A stretch of 64,000 nucleotides of DNA from Roseibium litorale (GCF_014842915.1 NZ_JACYXI010000015.1:1-64000), one strand, 5' to 3'. Positions 34,412 through 43,671 are shown, counted from the first letter of the stretch. Numbers and translations: made by a program. Notes: generated by a model not told the origin, from the sequence alone.

Positions 34412-36400
34412 TCAGGCCTTGAGCTTGGCCTGAGCGGCTGCGACGACGGCGTCGGAAGTGATGCCGAAGTGCTCGTAAAGCTTTTTGTAAGGGCCGCTGG
34501 CGCCGAAGCCATGCATGCCGACAAAGAGGCCGTCATTGCCGATGAAGCGGTCCCAGCCCATGCGGATGCCTGCTTCGACGGCGATCTTGACCGGACTGTC
34601 GCCGATGACGGCGGCCTGGTAGTCCTCGGACTGGGTCTCGAAGAGCTCGAAGCACGGAACCGAGACCACACGGGCCGCGACACCAGCTTCCTGCAGCTTG
34701 CCATGTGCTTCCACCGCCAGTTCGACTTCCGAGCCGGAGGCGAAGAGGGTGACGGCAGCTTCATCGTCGCTGTCGATCAGCACATAGGCGCCACGGGCAC
34801 ACAGGTTGTCTTCTTCGTAGGAGGTGCGCAGAGCCGGAAGGTCCTGACGGGTCAGGGCCAGAACGGACGGAGCGTCCTTGGTTTCCAGAGCCAGCTGCCA
34901 GCACTCGAGCGTCTCGGTGATGTCTGCCGGACGGAAGAACAGCAGATCCGGGATCGCGCGCAGAGCGGCGTAATGCTCGACCGGCTGGTGGGTCGGGCCA
35001 TCTTCGCCGAGGCCGATGGAATCATGCGTCATCACATGGATCACGCGCTGCTTCATCAGGGCGGCGAGGCGGATGGACGGACGGCAATAGTCGGAGAAGA
35101 TCAGGAAGCCGCCGGAATAGGGGATCAGCCCACCGTGCAGAGCCATGCCGTTCATGGCAGCAGCCATGCCGTGCTCGCGGATGCCCCAATGGATATAGCG
35201 ACCGGAGAAGTCGTCTGGAGTGACGGAGGCTGTCTGCTTGGTCTTGGTGTTGTTTGAACCGGTCAGGTCAGCGGAGCCGCCAATGGTTTCCGGAATGACT
35301 TCGTTCAGGACGGTCAGAACAGCCTCTGAAGCCTTGCGAGTTGCCATCTTCGGTTTGGTTTCCGCGAGCTGCTTCTTGTACTCCTGCACTGCGGCTTCGA
35401 AGCCTGCAGGGAGGTCGCCGCGGTTCCGGCGTTCGAACTCGGCGCGGGTGTCGGCGTCCTTGGCGGCGAACCGCTTCTGCCAGTCCTTGTGAGCCTGAGC
35501 GGAACGCAGGCCCGCGATGCGCCATGCGTCGAGAATGTCGCTCGGGACTTCAAACGGCTCATGCGGCCAATTGAGAGCCTCACGGGTGGCCGCCGCTTCC
35601 TCAGCGCCCAGCGGAGAACCGTGGACGCCGTTGGTGCCGGCCTTTTTCGGCGAACCGAAGCCGATGGTTGTCTTGGCTGCGATGAGGGTCGGGCGGTCGC
35701 TGGACTGTGCCTGACGGATCGCACTTGCGATCGCTGCCGGATCGTGACCATCGATCGAGATGGTGCTCCAGCCGGAAGCGGCGAAACGGGCGGTCTGATT
35801 GGTCGAATCGGTGATGTCGACGCGGCCGTCAATCGAGATGCCGTTGTCGTCCCAGATCACGATCAGCTTGTTCAGCTTCAAGTGGCCTGCAAGCGAAAGT
35901 GCTTCCTGGCTGATGCCTTCCATGAGGCAGCCATCACCGGCCAGCACATAGGTGAAGTGGTCGACGATGTCAGTGCCGAAGCGGCTTTCCTGCAGCTTTT
36001 CGGCGATGGCCATACCAACCGCGTTGCCGAGACCCTGTCCGAGCGGACCGGTGGTTGTTTCGATACCGGCCCCATGGCCGAATTCCGGATGGCCGGCAGT
36101 GCGTGCGCCGATCTGACGGAAACTCTTAAGTTCGTCGAGAGTGAAGTCTTCGTAGCCGAGAAGATAAAGTACGCTGTAGAGCAGCATGGAGCCGTGGCCG
36201 GCCGACAGGACGAAGCGGTCCCGGTCGCACCAGTTGGGCGCCGTCGGATCGAACTTCAGGAATTCGGTGAAGAGCACCGTCGCGATGTCAGCTGCCCCCA
36301 TCGGCAGGCCTGGGTGGCCAGACTTTGCTTTTTCCACGGCATCGATGGCAAGGAAGCGGATCGCATTTGCCATGCGCTGGTGTTTTTCAAGATCGGCCAT
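34412..36400 (-). CDS. tkt: Transketolase
   Basis: 662 aa from ATG 36400. Thiamin-pyrophosphate enzyme of the pentose phosphate and Calvin pathways. Features in order: [18 protein letters not shown], the TPP site [13 protein letters not shown] near 155, [20 protein letters not shown], and [20 protein letters not shown]. Full length. First gene of the minus-strand sugar-phosphate group and divergent from DUF4164-zapA. Confidence 0.97.
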   Translation of the reverse strand: MADLEKHQRMANAIRFLAIDAVEKAKSGHPGLPMGAADIATVLFTEFLKFDPTAPNWCDRDRFVLSAGHGSMLLYSVLYLLGYEDFTLDELKSFRQIGARTAGHPEFGHGAGIETTTGPLGQGLGNAVGMAIAEKLQESRFGTDIVDHFTYVLAGDGCLMEGISQEALSLAGHLKLNKLIVIWDDNGISIDGRVDITDSTNQTARFAASGWSTISIDGHDPAAIASAIRQAQSSDRPTLIAAKTTIGFGSPKKAGTNGVHGSPLGAEEAAATREALNWPHEPFEVPSDILDAWRIAGLRSAQAHKDWQKRFAAKDADTRAEFERRNRGDLPAGFEAAVQEYKKQLAETKPKMATRKASEAVLTVLNEVIPETIGGSADLTGSNNTKTKQTASVTPDDFSGRYIHWGIREHGMAAAMNGMALHGGLIPYSGGFLIFSDYCRPSIRLAALMKQRVIHVMTHDSIGLGEDGPTHQPVEHYAALRAIPDLLFFRPADITETLECWQLALETKDAPSVLALTRQDLPALRTSYEEDNLCARGAYVLIDSDDEAAVTLFASGSEVELAVEAHGKLQEAGVAARVVSVPCFELFETQSEDYQAAVIGDSPVKIAVEAGIRMGWDRFIGNDGLFVGMHGFGASGPYKKLYEHFGITSDAVVAAAQAKLKA

Positions 36401-36930
36401 GTGTGTCCCGTAGCTTGTGTCGGCGCAATGCCGGAGAAATCCAATGTGCCGTCCCGGCATCAGGTCCAGAACGGGCGGGAGGGAGCAATGCCAGCCTTGG
36501 CGCAGACTGCCCACCCCAGCCCAGAAGGCGCCCGACAAATATCAGGAACATTGCGCGAGTCAATCAATCCGCATTGTCTAAGGGGCATTGAATGAGCCCA
36601 AAAAGGACTGAGGATTCTGCCACTGTTCCCATTGACGTATTCATCAGGGCTTGCCTAATCTCGAAACCGTGGCGTCAAACTGAGCTGGAATGACAGTATC
36701 TGGCCATTGTCTTGCCCGGAATTGTTCGCACTCTGGTTGAACAGGTTTCCATAGTCTCCGAAGTTCCGGCGGCTTCCGAAACCGCTCTGGTGGTTGATTT
36801 GCCTTATAGGCTGGGCGTCCGGGGCTGGACGACCGAGCGTCTTTGCTAGATATGCAGGATCAGGTTTGCTGCAAAGCAATATGAAAACTGCAAGGTGCCT
36901 CAGCACCGTAGCTTGGAGAAACGACAGGGA
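36401..36930. other. 530-bp divergent intergenic region between tkt and DUF4164-zapA
   Basis: It should hold the promoters of both directions and a long tkt leader. An 83-codon frame on the minus strand (36655-36906) has no ribosome-binding site and no recognisable motifs, so I do not call it. No terminator, repeat or structured RNA was recognised. Confidence 0.5.
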
Positions 36931-37227
36931 ATGGCAGAACAGGGACCACGTTCCGGGGTGACCATTGAAGCTGCCTTGCAGCGTCTGGCAAAGGCGCTAG
37001 GAACGCTCGAGACCTCTGTTCAGCGCCGGATTGAATCCGACCGCTCGCTCAATTCCCTTCAGGATGACCTCCAGCGGCTGGGCGAGGACCGGTCTCAGCT
37101 CGCAAATAGTCTCGACAAGTCCGAGACGAGAGCGCAGCGCCTGGAAGACGCCAATCGGGACGTTTCCCGGCGTCTGGTGTCCGCAATGGAAACCATCCGC
37201 AGCGTTCTTGACGCGCAAGGAGGATAA
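36931..37227 (+). CDS. DUF4164 coiled-coil protein
   Basis: 98 aa from ATG 36931 (GGAG 12 bases upstream). Almost entirely heptad-like (IEAALQRLAKALGTLETSVQ then LQDDLQRLGEDRSQLANSLD), a family found next to zapA in rhizobia. By position, 5 bp before zapA, and by its coiled-coil nature it may work with ZapA or at the divisome, but this is inferred. Confidence 0.8.
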   Translation: MAEQGPRSGVTIEAALQRLAKALGTLETSVQRRIESDRSLNSLQDDLQRLGEDRSQLANSLDKSETRAQRLEDANRDVSRRLVSAMETIRSVLDAQGG

Positions 37228-37232
37228 GGCCG

Positions 37233-37604
37233 GTGGCTCAGATCAATGTGATCATAAACGGCCGGTCCTTCCGGATGGCTTGCGACGACGGGGAAGAGGA
37301 CCGGTTGATCGGCCTTGCCAAGCGTTTCGATGGGTGGATCGATGATCTCCGCGGTGCTTTCGGCGAAATTGGCGACCAGCGGCTGACCGTGATGGCAGGT
37401 ATCATGGCAACGGACCAGCTTGTCGAACTGGAAAAGAAGATCGCTGCCTTGGAAGCGGATCTGTCGCAGGCCAAGGAAGCCCAAGCCACTGCAGTGAAGA
37501 CCCTGAACACCCACGAGAGCGATGTGGCTGGTGCGGTCGACAAGGCGGCAGCGAAAATCGAATCACTGGCGGAAGCCCTCAGCCGTAGCCTCCGGTCCGA
37601 ATAG
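37233..37604 (+). CDS. zapA: Cell division protein ZapA
   Basis: 123 aa from GTG 37233. The N-terminal VAQINVIINGRSFRMACDDG followed by EEDRLIGLAKRFDGWIDDL is the ZapA head domain, and a coiled coil follows (LVELEKKIAALEADLSQAKE). ZapA bundles FtsZ filaments at midcell. In this order zapA is followed by 6S RNA and 5-FCL; here a LuxR-type gene has come between. Confidence 0.92.
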   Translation: MAQINVIINGRSFRMACDDGEEDRLIGLAKRFDGWIDDLRGAFGEIGDQRLTVMAGIMATDQLVELEKKIAALEADLSQAKEAQATAVKTLNTHESDVAGAVDKAAAKIESLAEALSRSLRSE

Positions 37605-37640
37605 CCGTTGCCGTCCGGCTTGCGCAAAGACCCGTAAAAT

Positions 37641-38774
37641 TTATCCGTTGCGGGTCAGGAAACAGAAGCGCTCCAATCTCGAGACCAGTGCTTTCTGGTT
37701 ATTGACCCCGCATTTGGCCATCGCAGATTTTAGCTGCTTGCGGACCGTGTCGGTCGCAAGCCCGTTTTCCGCAGCATAGTCCGCCAGCGCCGTTCCCTTG
37801 GCGACGGCGGAAATGGCGCGGGTTTCAGCGCTGGTAATCGAGAACAGCTGGGCGAACCGGGAAGCTTCCTCGTGCGTGATGACCATTTCTGCAGAAAGCG
37901 GCGTAATGACCAGCATGATGGATGGTCCCGACAAAGCGTTAAAATGCGACAGAACCGGTGCCGATGAGATGACCCTGACACTGTATTGATCCATCGTCAG
38001 AGGATCGCAGGCCAAAAAGGCGCCGGTGCTGGATCCCCGTGCTCCTGCCAGTTTTCCAAGCGTTTCCTGAAAGTCATCATCCGTCTTTTTGTCGGTGAAG
38101 GAGAGCTGCTTGTTCCGGCTGGCCATCAAGCCCGTCCGGAGATGCTCTTCCGCAATGCTGTTGGCAAAAAGAAGGTTCCGTTTGGCATTCAGAATGACCA
38201 CGGCCCTTCCCGTGTTGGACCAAAGATCTCCGAGCAGCCCCCGTTGAAGGTGAAGTTCTGTATTGGCCGTATAGAGTCTTACGGCCCGGCGAAGGCCTGG
38301 TAGCAGGCCCTGCAGGCGATGGAGTTGCGAGGAGTTGAAAGGAATCGCGTCGTTCAGGGGAGCTATGCCGAGGCCCATGAACGTATCGGGAGAGGAGAGA
38401 TTGCAAAGAGCGAGGTTCCGCATGCCGTTCATTACAAGAATCTCGTTGTAGACTGTGTCCGTTCGGATCTCCTCGGGGCTGAGAACATCTGGTTCCAGCA
38501 GGACCTTGCCGATCGGAGCGCTCACGACCCGGGGCACACGTCTGTCCATGATGAAATAGTCGCTGAGATATGTGGCGTAGGCATCCTCATTTCCGCGCTC
38601 GAAATGCTCGATAACGGGCTGGCTGCCAATGGTGTCGATGACGATGAGATTGACAGCCGAGCCGCCGATGAAGTCGGAAAGCCGGATCAAGGCATCGCGC
38701 CAGAGTTCGGGAACTAGCGCGGCATCAAAAAAAAGATCTGTAAGTGTCTCAAGGCCTTCGCTGAAGTCAGTCAT
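37641..38774 (-). CDS. LuxR-type transcriptional regulator with PAS-like N-terminal region
   Basis: 377 aa. The C-terminal 65 residues form a helix-turn-helix of the LuxR class (FSITSAETRAISAVAKGTAL followed by ENGLATDTVRKQLKSAMAKC). The first 300 residues have no autoinducer-domain signature that I recognise, but TGRAVVILNAKRNLLFANSI around residue 185 resembles a PAS fold. No synthase gene is nearby, so it is an orphan regulator. It lies on the opposite strand between zapA and 6S RNA, a place normally without a gene. Confidence 0.8.
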   Translation of the reverse strand: MTDFSEGLETLTDLFFDAALVPELWRDALIRLSDFIGGSAVNLIVIDTIGSQPVIEHFERGNEDAYATYLSDYFIMDRRVPRVVSAPIGKVLLEPDVLSPEEIRTDTVYNEILVMNGMRNLALCNLSSPDTFMGLGIAPLNDAIPFNSSQLHRLQGLLPGLRRAVRLYTANTELHLQRGLLGDLWSNTGRAVVILNAKRNLLFANSIAEEHLRTGLMASRNKQLSFTDKKTDDDFQETLGKLAGARGSSTGAFLACDPLTMDQYSVRVISSAPVLSHFNALSGPSIMLVITPLSAEMVITHEEASRFAQLFSITSAETRAISAVAKGTALADYAAENGLATDTVRKQLKSAMAKCGVNNQKALVSRLERFCFLTRNG

Positions 38775-39070
38775 GGAATTGGAGCCCTTGAGACTGTGTC
38801 TGTGCCCAGATGATCCTAATCAGCAAATGTTTGACATACCCCATTTGGGGGATGCGGAAGCATAGGTATTTGTGTCAGAGAAAAGGCGGCTACTGCAAGC
38901 CTGTTTTTTATGTCTTTGGGATGTGAGTTGTTAAATTTACTTGATCCATTTACTCGGATCACCTACCGCAACCCGGCGGAAACGACCTTGGGACCGGCAA
39001 CTTGCCGGTCCCATTTTTATTGCGGGTTTGGCTTTTGGTCAGAAGGGATGATCTCCCCTTGTACTGTCCT
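38775..39070. other. 296-bp region between LuxR-type gene and the 6S RNA promoter
   Basis: Contains a CCCCATTTGGGG dyad at 38840-38851, 66 bp upstream of the regulator start, and a hairpin GGGACCGGCA-ACT-TGCCGGTCCC near 38991-39014 followed by ATTTTTATT, which looks like a plus-strand terminator. No protein gene was recognised. Confidence 0.55.
38990..39021 (+). terminator. Rho-independent terminator upstream of 6S RNA
   Basis: GGGACCGGCA / TGCCGGTCCC-type perfect stem with a short loop followed by ATTTTTATT. It would end any plus-strand transcript coming from the zapA side, which insulates the 6S RNA promoter. Confidence 0.8.
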
Positions 39071-39099
39071 CTGGCAAAGTGCCTGACACGGCGCTATAT
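39071..39099 (+). promoter_or_regulatory. Sigma70-type promoter for 6S RNA
   Basis: -35 CTGGCA (39071-39076) and -10 CTATAT (39094-39099) with a 17-base spacer, placing the transcription start at about 39106, right before the closing stem of the RNA. Confidence 0.6.
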
Positions 39100-39105
39100 G
39101 ATAAC

Positions 39106-39256
39106 CTGGCTGCGCGACACGTCAGGAACCATATCCCCGGGGCCTTACGCATTCCTTTGGGAGCTGTCCCCGCTTCGGACCGTGGTCTGTTGCATACGGC
39201 GCCCACCTACATAGTAGGTTTCCCGGGATTGCGAATTCCAACGGTCGTGCGGCTTT
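39106..39256 (+). ncRNA. ssrS: 6S RNA (ssrS)
   Basis: About 150 nt, between zapA and the 5-FCL gene, the classical 6S location. The 5' CTGCGCGAC (39110-39118) pairs with 3' GTCGTGCGG (39244-39252) to close the rod. The segment with GGCGCCCACCTAC, ATAGTAGGTTTCCCGGG (39199-39226) matches the 3' arm that I recall from alphaproteobacterial 6S RNAs, including a CCTAC/GTAGG hairpin. 6S RNA binds the housekeeping RNA polymerase in stationary phase. Ends are estimated to a few bases. Confidence 0.75.
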
Positions 39257-39294
39257 GCACTTTGAAGCCAGCTTCCGAGCCAAAGATCTGAGCC

Positions 39295-39876
39295 ATGTCT
39301 GAGCATCCTTTGACACCGCCTGCCGAGGCAAAGGAGCGCCTGCGCCGGCAGGCGCTGACACGGCGGGCGGCTCTGACGGGTGTGGACAGGGCTGAAGCCT
39401 CTCTCAAGCTTGCAGATTTCGCAACGGATCTGGAATTGCCGGCCGCTGTGGCAGTGGCGGGTTTCTGGCCGATTCGGGACGAGATCGATCCCCGGCCCTT
39501 GCTTGTTAAGCTGCGCGATATGGGGCATCCCCTCTGTCTGCCTGCTGTCATTCACCCCACGCTCATTTTCAGAAGTTTTGGCCGGGACACAAAGTTTGTT
39601 CCAGGCGGGTTTGGGACAATGGCCCCTTGCCCGGATGCGGAAGAACTGCGCCCGGATGTGCTTTTGATGCCGCTGGCCGCCTTTGATAGCCGCGGAAACC
39701 GGATCGGATATGGCAAGGGGCATTACGACCGTGCCATTGCGGTTCTTGAAAAAGAGGCCCCGGTCGTGTGTATCGGTCTGGCATTTGATGTTCAGGAGGT
39801 TGGCGAAGTGCCTGCCGAAGCCCATGACCGGCGGCTGGACGCCTTGTTGACCCCTACCGGTCTGCGCCGGTTCTAA
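39295..39876 (+). CDS. fau: 5-formyltetrahydrofolate cyclo-ligase
   Basis: 193 aa. ATP-dependent conversion of 5-formyl-THF to 5,10-methenyl-THF. Conserved RLRRQALTRRAALTG at the N-terminus, GFWPIRDEIDPRPLL in the middle, and the C-terminal loop FDSRGNRIGYGKGHYDRAI typical of the family. About 40 bp after 6S RNA, which suggests read-through from the same transcript, as in many bacteria. Confidence 0.94.
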   Translation: MSEHPLTPPAEAKERLRRQALTRRAALTGVDRAEASLKLADFATDLELPAAVAVAGFWPIRDEIDPRPLLVKLRDMGHPLCLPAVIHPTLIFRSFGRDTKFVPGGFGTMAPCPDAEELRPDVLLMPLAAFDSRGNRIGYGKGHYDRAIAVLEKEAPVVCIGLAFDVQEVGEVPAEAHDRRLDALLTPTGLRRF

Positions 39877-39891
39877 CTTCCGAGAGGCTTT

Positions 39892-40716
39892 ATGAAGCTC
39901 TTGTTCCTTGGCGACCTGGTCGGGCGCACCGGCCGGACTGCTGTCATCGATCAGTTACCCGCCATTGTCGAAATGCAGCAACTGGATTTCGTCGTCGTCA
40001 ACGGAGAGAACTCTGCTTCCGGTTTCGGCATTACCGAGGCAATCCTGCAGGATGTGCTGGATGCGGGGGCGGATGTCGTGACCACTGGCAACCACGTTTG
40101 GGATCAGCGCGACACGCTCGTCTACATTGAGCGGCAGGACCGGTTGCTGCGCCCATTGAACTATCCCGTTGGCACGCCAGGACGCGGCGCGCATCTCTAT
40201 ACGGCCCGCAATGGCGCGCAGGTCATGGTCGCCAATGTGATGGGCCGCGTCTACATGGATGCCATGGATGATCCCTTTGCCCGGATCGAGCGCGTTGTCG
40301 ACGATTGCCCGCTTGGTCAGGTTGCGGATGCCATCATCATTGACATGCATGCGGAAGCGACCAGCGAAAAGCAAGCCATGGGTCATTTCCTTGACGGGCG
40401 TGTGAGCCTGGTGGTGGGAACCCACACCCATGTCCCAACCGCGGACCATCAGATCCTGCCGGGGGGCACCGCCTATATGTCAGATGCAGGCATGTGCGGC
40501 GATTATGACAGTGTGCTCGGCATGGAAAAGGATGAGCCGGTGAACCGGTTTCAGCGCAAGATTCCGGGCAACCGGTTCACGCCTGCGTCGGGTGAAGCGA
40601 CCATCAGCGGTGTTGCCGTTGAAACCGACGACCGGACAGGCTTGGCACTAAGGGTTGCTCCGGTCCGTATCGGCGGCCGTCTGGAGCCGGTACTGCCGTT
40701 CTTCTGGCAGAGCTGA
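39892..40716 (+). CDS. YmdB-type metallophosphoesterase (TIGR00282)
   Basis: 274 aa. Metal-binding residues are visible in FLGDLVGRTGR (N-terminus), VVVNGENSASGFGIT, TTGNHVWDQRD and VVGTHTHVPTAD. This is the YmdB group, calcineurin-like enzymes with 2',3'-cyclic nucleotide phosphodiesterase activity in Bacillus. Its start is 15 bp after the 5-FCL stop, so the two are co-transcribed. Confidence 0.92.
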   Translation: MKLLFLGDLVGRTGRTAVIDQLPAIVEMQQLDFVVVNGENSASGFGITEAILQDVLDAGADVVTTGNHVWDQRDTLVYIERQDRLLRPLNYPVGTPGRGAHLYTARNGAQVMVANVMGRVYMDAMDDPFARIERVVDDCPLGQVADAIIIDMHAEATSEKQAMGHFLDGRVSLVVGTHTHVPTADHQILPGGTAYMSDAGMCGDYDSVLGMEKDEPVNRFQRKIPGNRFTPASGEATISGVAVETDDRTGLALRVAPVRIGGRLEPVLPFFWQS

Positions 40717-40843
40717 CTGCGCTGACGGGATGATGCGAAGCCTGTAGGAGGCCGCCAACGGCCCCCGCTGGATTTTCTGAGCGGCTTTGCCTATAAGCGT
40801 CCCAACTTTTCAAAAGACACATCCGCACGAGCCGAGAAGAGCC

Positions 40844-41578
40844 ATGGCAGGACATTCACAGTTCAAGAACATCATGCACCGCAAGGGCCGGCAGGACGCG
40901 ATCCGGTCGAAGATCTTTTCCAAGCTGTCGAAGGAAATCACCGTCGCAGCAAAGGTCGGTGGTCCGGATATCGACGGCAACCCGCGCCTGCGCCTTGCGG
41001 TTCAGAACGCCCGCGCCCAGTCTATGCCGAAGGACAACATCCAGCGTGCGATCAACAAGTCCCAGTCTGGTGACGACGACAACTATGAAGAAATCCGCTA
41101 TGAGGGCTATGGCCCCGCAGGCGTTGCCATTGTTGTTGAAGCTCTGACGGACAACCGCAACCGCTCTGCTTCCAACATCCGCTCCTACTTCACCAAGTGC
41201 GGCGGGTCATTGGGCGAAACCAACTCGGTTGCCTTCATGTTCGACCGGGTTGGCGAGATCACCTACAAGCCGGAAACCGGCGACGCGGATGCGGTCCTGG
41301 AAGCTGCCATCGAAGCTGGCGCGGATGATGTGCAGTCCGACGAAAACGGCCACACCATCTACACGGCCTTTGAAGACTTGAACGATGTTGCCAAAGGCCT
41401 GGAAGCTGCTTTTGGCGAAGCTGAGTCCGTCAAGATCATCTGGAAGCCGCAGAACCTGACGCCGGTCGATAACGAGAAGGCCCAGACGGTCATCAAGCTG
41501 CTCGACATGCTCGAAGACGACGATGACGTCCAGAACGTCTACGCCAACTGCGACATTGATGCGGAAGCTCTGGCTTGA
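40844..41578 (+). CDS. yebC: YebC/PmpR-family protein
   Basis: 244 aa from ATG 40844. Starts [19 protein letters not shown] and includes the conserved [19 protein letters not shown] and [18 protein letters not shown]. The family is annotated as a transcriptional regulator and more recently linked to translation of proline-rich stretches. Its terminator has been tripled by the element array at 41612. Confidence 0.95.
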   Translation: MAGHSQFKNIMHRKGRQDAIRSKIFSKLSKEITVAAKVGGPDIDGNPRLRLAVQNARAQSMPKDNIQRAINKSQSGDDDNYEEIRYEGYGPAGVAIVVEALTDNRNRSASNIRSYFTKCGGSLGETNSVAFMFDRVGEITYKPETGDADAVLEAAIEAGADDVQSDENGHTIYTAFEDLNDVAKGLEAAFGEAESVKIIWKPQNLTPVDNEKAQTVIKLLDMLEDDDDVQNVYANCDIDAEALA

Positions 41579-41632
41579 GGCCGGATTTCTGACGCAAGGC
41601 TGAGTTAAGACAACCCCGGTTTTGCCGGGGTT

Positions 41633-41772
41633 CAGACTGCTGACAAACCTCTGAGGCCTATCGAAGAGGTTCAGATTCACGGAACGTCACAGATTCAAGT
41701 CGTGAACATATCGGAATCAAAACCCCTCAATTCTGGCAGCCGCCAAAAACCGAGGGGTTTGTAATCAATCTG
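41633..41772 (+). mobile_element. MITE-like element, copy 1
   Basis: 140 bp starting CAGACTGCTGACAAACC and ending TTTGTAATCAATCTG. No coding capacity. Contains an inner hairpin with AAACCCCTC and GAGGGGTTT arms (41720-41760 region). Confidence 0.8.
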
Positions 41773-41793
41773 AACCCCGGTTTTGCCGGGGTT

Positions 41794-41933
41794 CAGACTG
41801 CTGACAAACCTCTGAAGCCTATCGAAGAGGTTCAGATTCACGGAACGTCACAGATTCAAATCGTGAACATATCGGAATCAAAACCCCTCGATTCTGGCTG
41901 CCGCCAAAAACCGAGGGGTTTGTAATCAATCTG
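41794..41933 (+). mobile_element. MITE-like element, copy 2
   Basis: Same 140-bp sequence as copy 1 with four substitutions; flanked by terminator stems on both sides. Confidence 0.8.
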
Positions 41934-41966
41934 AACCCCGGTTTTGCCGGGGTTGTTTGTTTTTGA
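41934..41966 (+). terminator. yebC terminator, copy with intact U-run
   Basis: Third copy of the AACCCCGG / CCGGGGTT stem, the only one followed by a U-rich tract (GTTTGTTTTT). It is probably the original 3' part of the yebC terminator. Confidence 0.8.
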
Positions 41967-41974
41967 AGAGGGGA

Positions 41975-42286
41975 ATGGTGTTGGAAAGCCGGATTTTCGG
42001 ACTGACGCAGCTGGATGCCAAGACCTTGCCGGAGCGTGCTCTGAAGCTGGCAGAATAGGCGGGAGAAGTAGCCCAGGCCGTTCTGTCGGCAACGGGAGCC
42101 CCGGGTTCCGCCTACAAGGGGCTGAACCTTGAGGATGTGCGTGAAGAAGCAGCGGATGCCGCAATCGTTGCGATCAGCATTCTGGCCCAGACCTGTGACG
42201 ACGAGGCGATGTTCGATGCCGAGCTGCAGCGGTTGCTGTCAGAAAAATGCACCAAATGGGAAGCTGTTCTCAGTCGGCAGGCATAA
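41975..42286 (+). pseudogene. MazG-like nucleotide pyrophosphohydrolase, nonsense-mutated
   Basis: From ATG 41975 (GAGGGGA just upstream) one frame runs to TAA 42284-42286, 103 codons, broken once by TAG at 42056-42058. The residues around the stop read LPERALKLAE-stop-AGEVAQAVLSATGAP, where the family has an EExGE metal-binding motif, so a GAG to TAG change is the simplest reading. The later part (LEDVREEAADAAIVAISILA) is the second conserved helix of MazG-like NTP pyrophosphohydrolases. No downstream start with a ribosome-binding site restores the first motif. Confidence 0.78.
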
Positions 42287-42290
42287 TGCC

Positions 42291-43055
42291 TCAGCGGCCG
42301 AAGAGCGGGTCGAGAAGCGGCATTGAGGACAGGGCTGCCAGCGCGATCAGCGAGTAGGCGATCAGACGGTAGAACTTCGGGTCGGCCTTGCCGAAGCCTT
42401 TGGAGCCAAGAAACAGTCCAATCGCATAGAGCGGGGTTCCGGCAATGGCCAGATGCAGCACCGGGAGGTTGAAGAAGCCCTTGAGCCAGTAAGCGAAGAC
42501 GGTGCCGACGCTGGCAAGGGCAAAGAACACGATCAGATTGGCGCGCACGACCATTGGCTCCTTCGCACTGGACAGCCAGAAGGCAACCACCGGCGGGCCA
42601 GCGACCTGGCTGACGCCGCCGAGGACGCCTGCGACCATGCCTACCCCGAAGGAGATGGGAGGGCTGGGCCGGTTGCGGTAGCGCCAGCCGGAAATCAGCA
42701 GAACGAGCACGGCGGCAACAATGCCGAAGATGATCCAGCGCAACAGCAGGGTGTCCATCGTGGCGAGCAGCCAGGTGCCTGCATGGACGAAGAGCACGGA
42801 TGCGATGACAGCCGGAATGATCGTGCTCCAGTCGCAGATCCGCAGGGCCCGGACCACCAGCGGCATGGCGACGACGAAGTCGAGGATCAGAAAGCTGGCG
42901 GCGGCCGTCGGCGGAAAGATCAGGCTGGTGGCCACCGGCATGTAGATCATCCCCGCGCCGAAACCGGCGAAACCGCGCACGCATCCGGCAATCAGCAGCA
43001 CACTGCAAAGCAGCAGGAGAACTCCCGGTTCGAAGGACGTGTAGATGTCGAACAT
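42291..43055 (-). CDS. TauE/SafE-family membrane permease, second copy
   Basis: 254 aa with about eight hydrophobic segments. [20 protein letters not shown] and [19 protein letters not shown] are the two TauE/SafE repeats. Distinct from the copy at 14333. Stops 4 bp from the pseudogene end and is divergent from ruvC. Probably exports a small anion; the substrate is unknown. Confidence 0.88.
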   Translation of the reverse strand: MFDIYTSFEPGVLLLLCSVLLIAGCVRGFAGFGAGMIYMPVATSLIFPPTAAASFLILDFVVAMPLVVRALRICDWSTIIPAVIASVLFVHAGTWLLATMDTLLLRWIIFGIVAAVLVLLISGWRYRNRPSPPISFGVGMVAGVLGGVSQVAGPPVVAFWLSSAKEPMVVRANLIVFFALASVGTVFAYWLKGFFNLPVLHLAIAGTPLYAIGLFLGSKGFGKADPKFYRLIAYSLIALAALSSMPLLDPLFGR

Positions 43056-43155
43056 GCAGGCCGCGCAGGGTGAGGTGGGAAAAACAGCGTCTAATCACTG
43101 CCTAAGGGCGGCTTCTGCTGGCGTCAACTCGCAAGTTTTGTTACCGGTTTGTTCT

Positions 43156-43671
43156 ATGACACATCCGATTCGAGTTCTCGGCATTGATCCGGGGTTGCGG
43201 CGCACAGGCTGGGGCATGATTGAGGTGATCGGCAACAGGCTGATCTTCATTGCCTCCGGCACGGTGACTTCCGACAACAAGCTGGGACTGGCGGAGCGGC
43301 TGGTACAGCTGCATGACGGCTTGAGCGAGATCGTTCGCAAGCAGGAGCCGATGGAAGCAGCTGTGGAGCACACATTCGTCAACAAGGACGCCGGAGCGAC
43401 GCTCAAGCTGGGTCAGGCCCGCGGGATTGCGTTGCTGGTTCCGGCTCTCGCAGGACTGAGTGTTGCCGAATATGCGCCGAACCTCGTGAAGAAAACGGTT
43501 GTGGGGACTGGTCACGCGGAGAAAGAGCAGATCCGAGCCATGGTGAAGATCCTCATGCCGCGGGCGGTTTTTGATACGGATGATGCTGCGGATGCGCTGG
43601 CGATTGCGATTTGCCATGCCCATCACCGCGGGTCGGCAACGGGGCGCATGGCCCAGGCAGGTGCAGCATGA
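43156..43671 (+). CDS. ruvC: Crossover junction endodeoxyribonuclease RuvC
   Basis: 171 aa from ATG 43156. Cuts Holliday junctions with Ruv[21 protein letters not shown] holds the first catalytic aspartate, [20 protein letters not shown] the glutamate, and [16 protein letters not shown] the C-terminal acidic pair. Its stop overlaps the ruvA start (ATGA). No strong ribosome-binding site. Confidence 0.96.
   Translation: MTHPIRVLGIDPGLRRTGWGMIEVIGNRLIFIASGTVTSDNKLGLAERLVQLHDGLSEIVRKQEPMEAAVEHTFVNKDAGATLKLGQARGIALLVPALAGLSVAEYAPNLVKKTVVGTGHAEKEQIRAMVKILMPRAVFDTDDAADALAIAICHAHHRGSATGRMAQAGAA

Larger units (their letters stand above)
41612..41956. repeat. Terminator-targeted miniature element array (T-E-T-E-T)
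   Basis: Two tandem 161-bp units (41612-41772 and 41773-41933) plus a third copy of the first 21 bp (41934-41954). Each unit is T, a terminator stem AACCCCGG-TTTTG-CCGGGGTT, then E, a 140-bp element. The two E copies differ at four positions (near 41655, 41699, 41729, 41737). E has imperfect terminal inverted repeats (about 16 of 20). Its left end CAGACTGCTGACAAACC is identical to the IS end at window position 110-126. Confidence 0.9.

Noticed and set aside
33238-34422. Long open frame antisense to gap
   Set aside because: Shadow frame of gap; no start signal or motifs.
36655-36906. 83-codon frame upstream of DUF4164 on the minus strand
   Set aside because: No ribosome-binding site or motif; lies in a divergent promoter region.
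41612-41956. CRISPR-like array
   Set aside because: Only two long units of 161 bp with nearly identical interiors; no short repeats with unique spacers and no cas genes.
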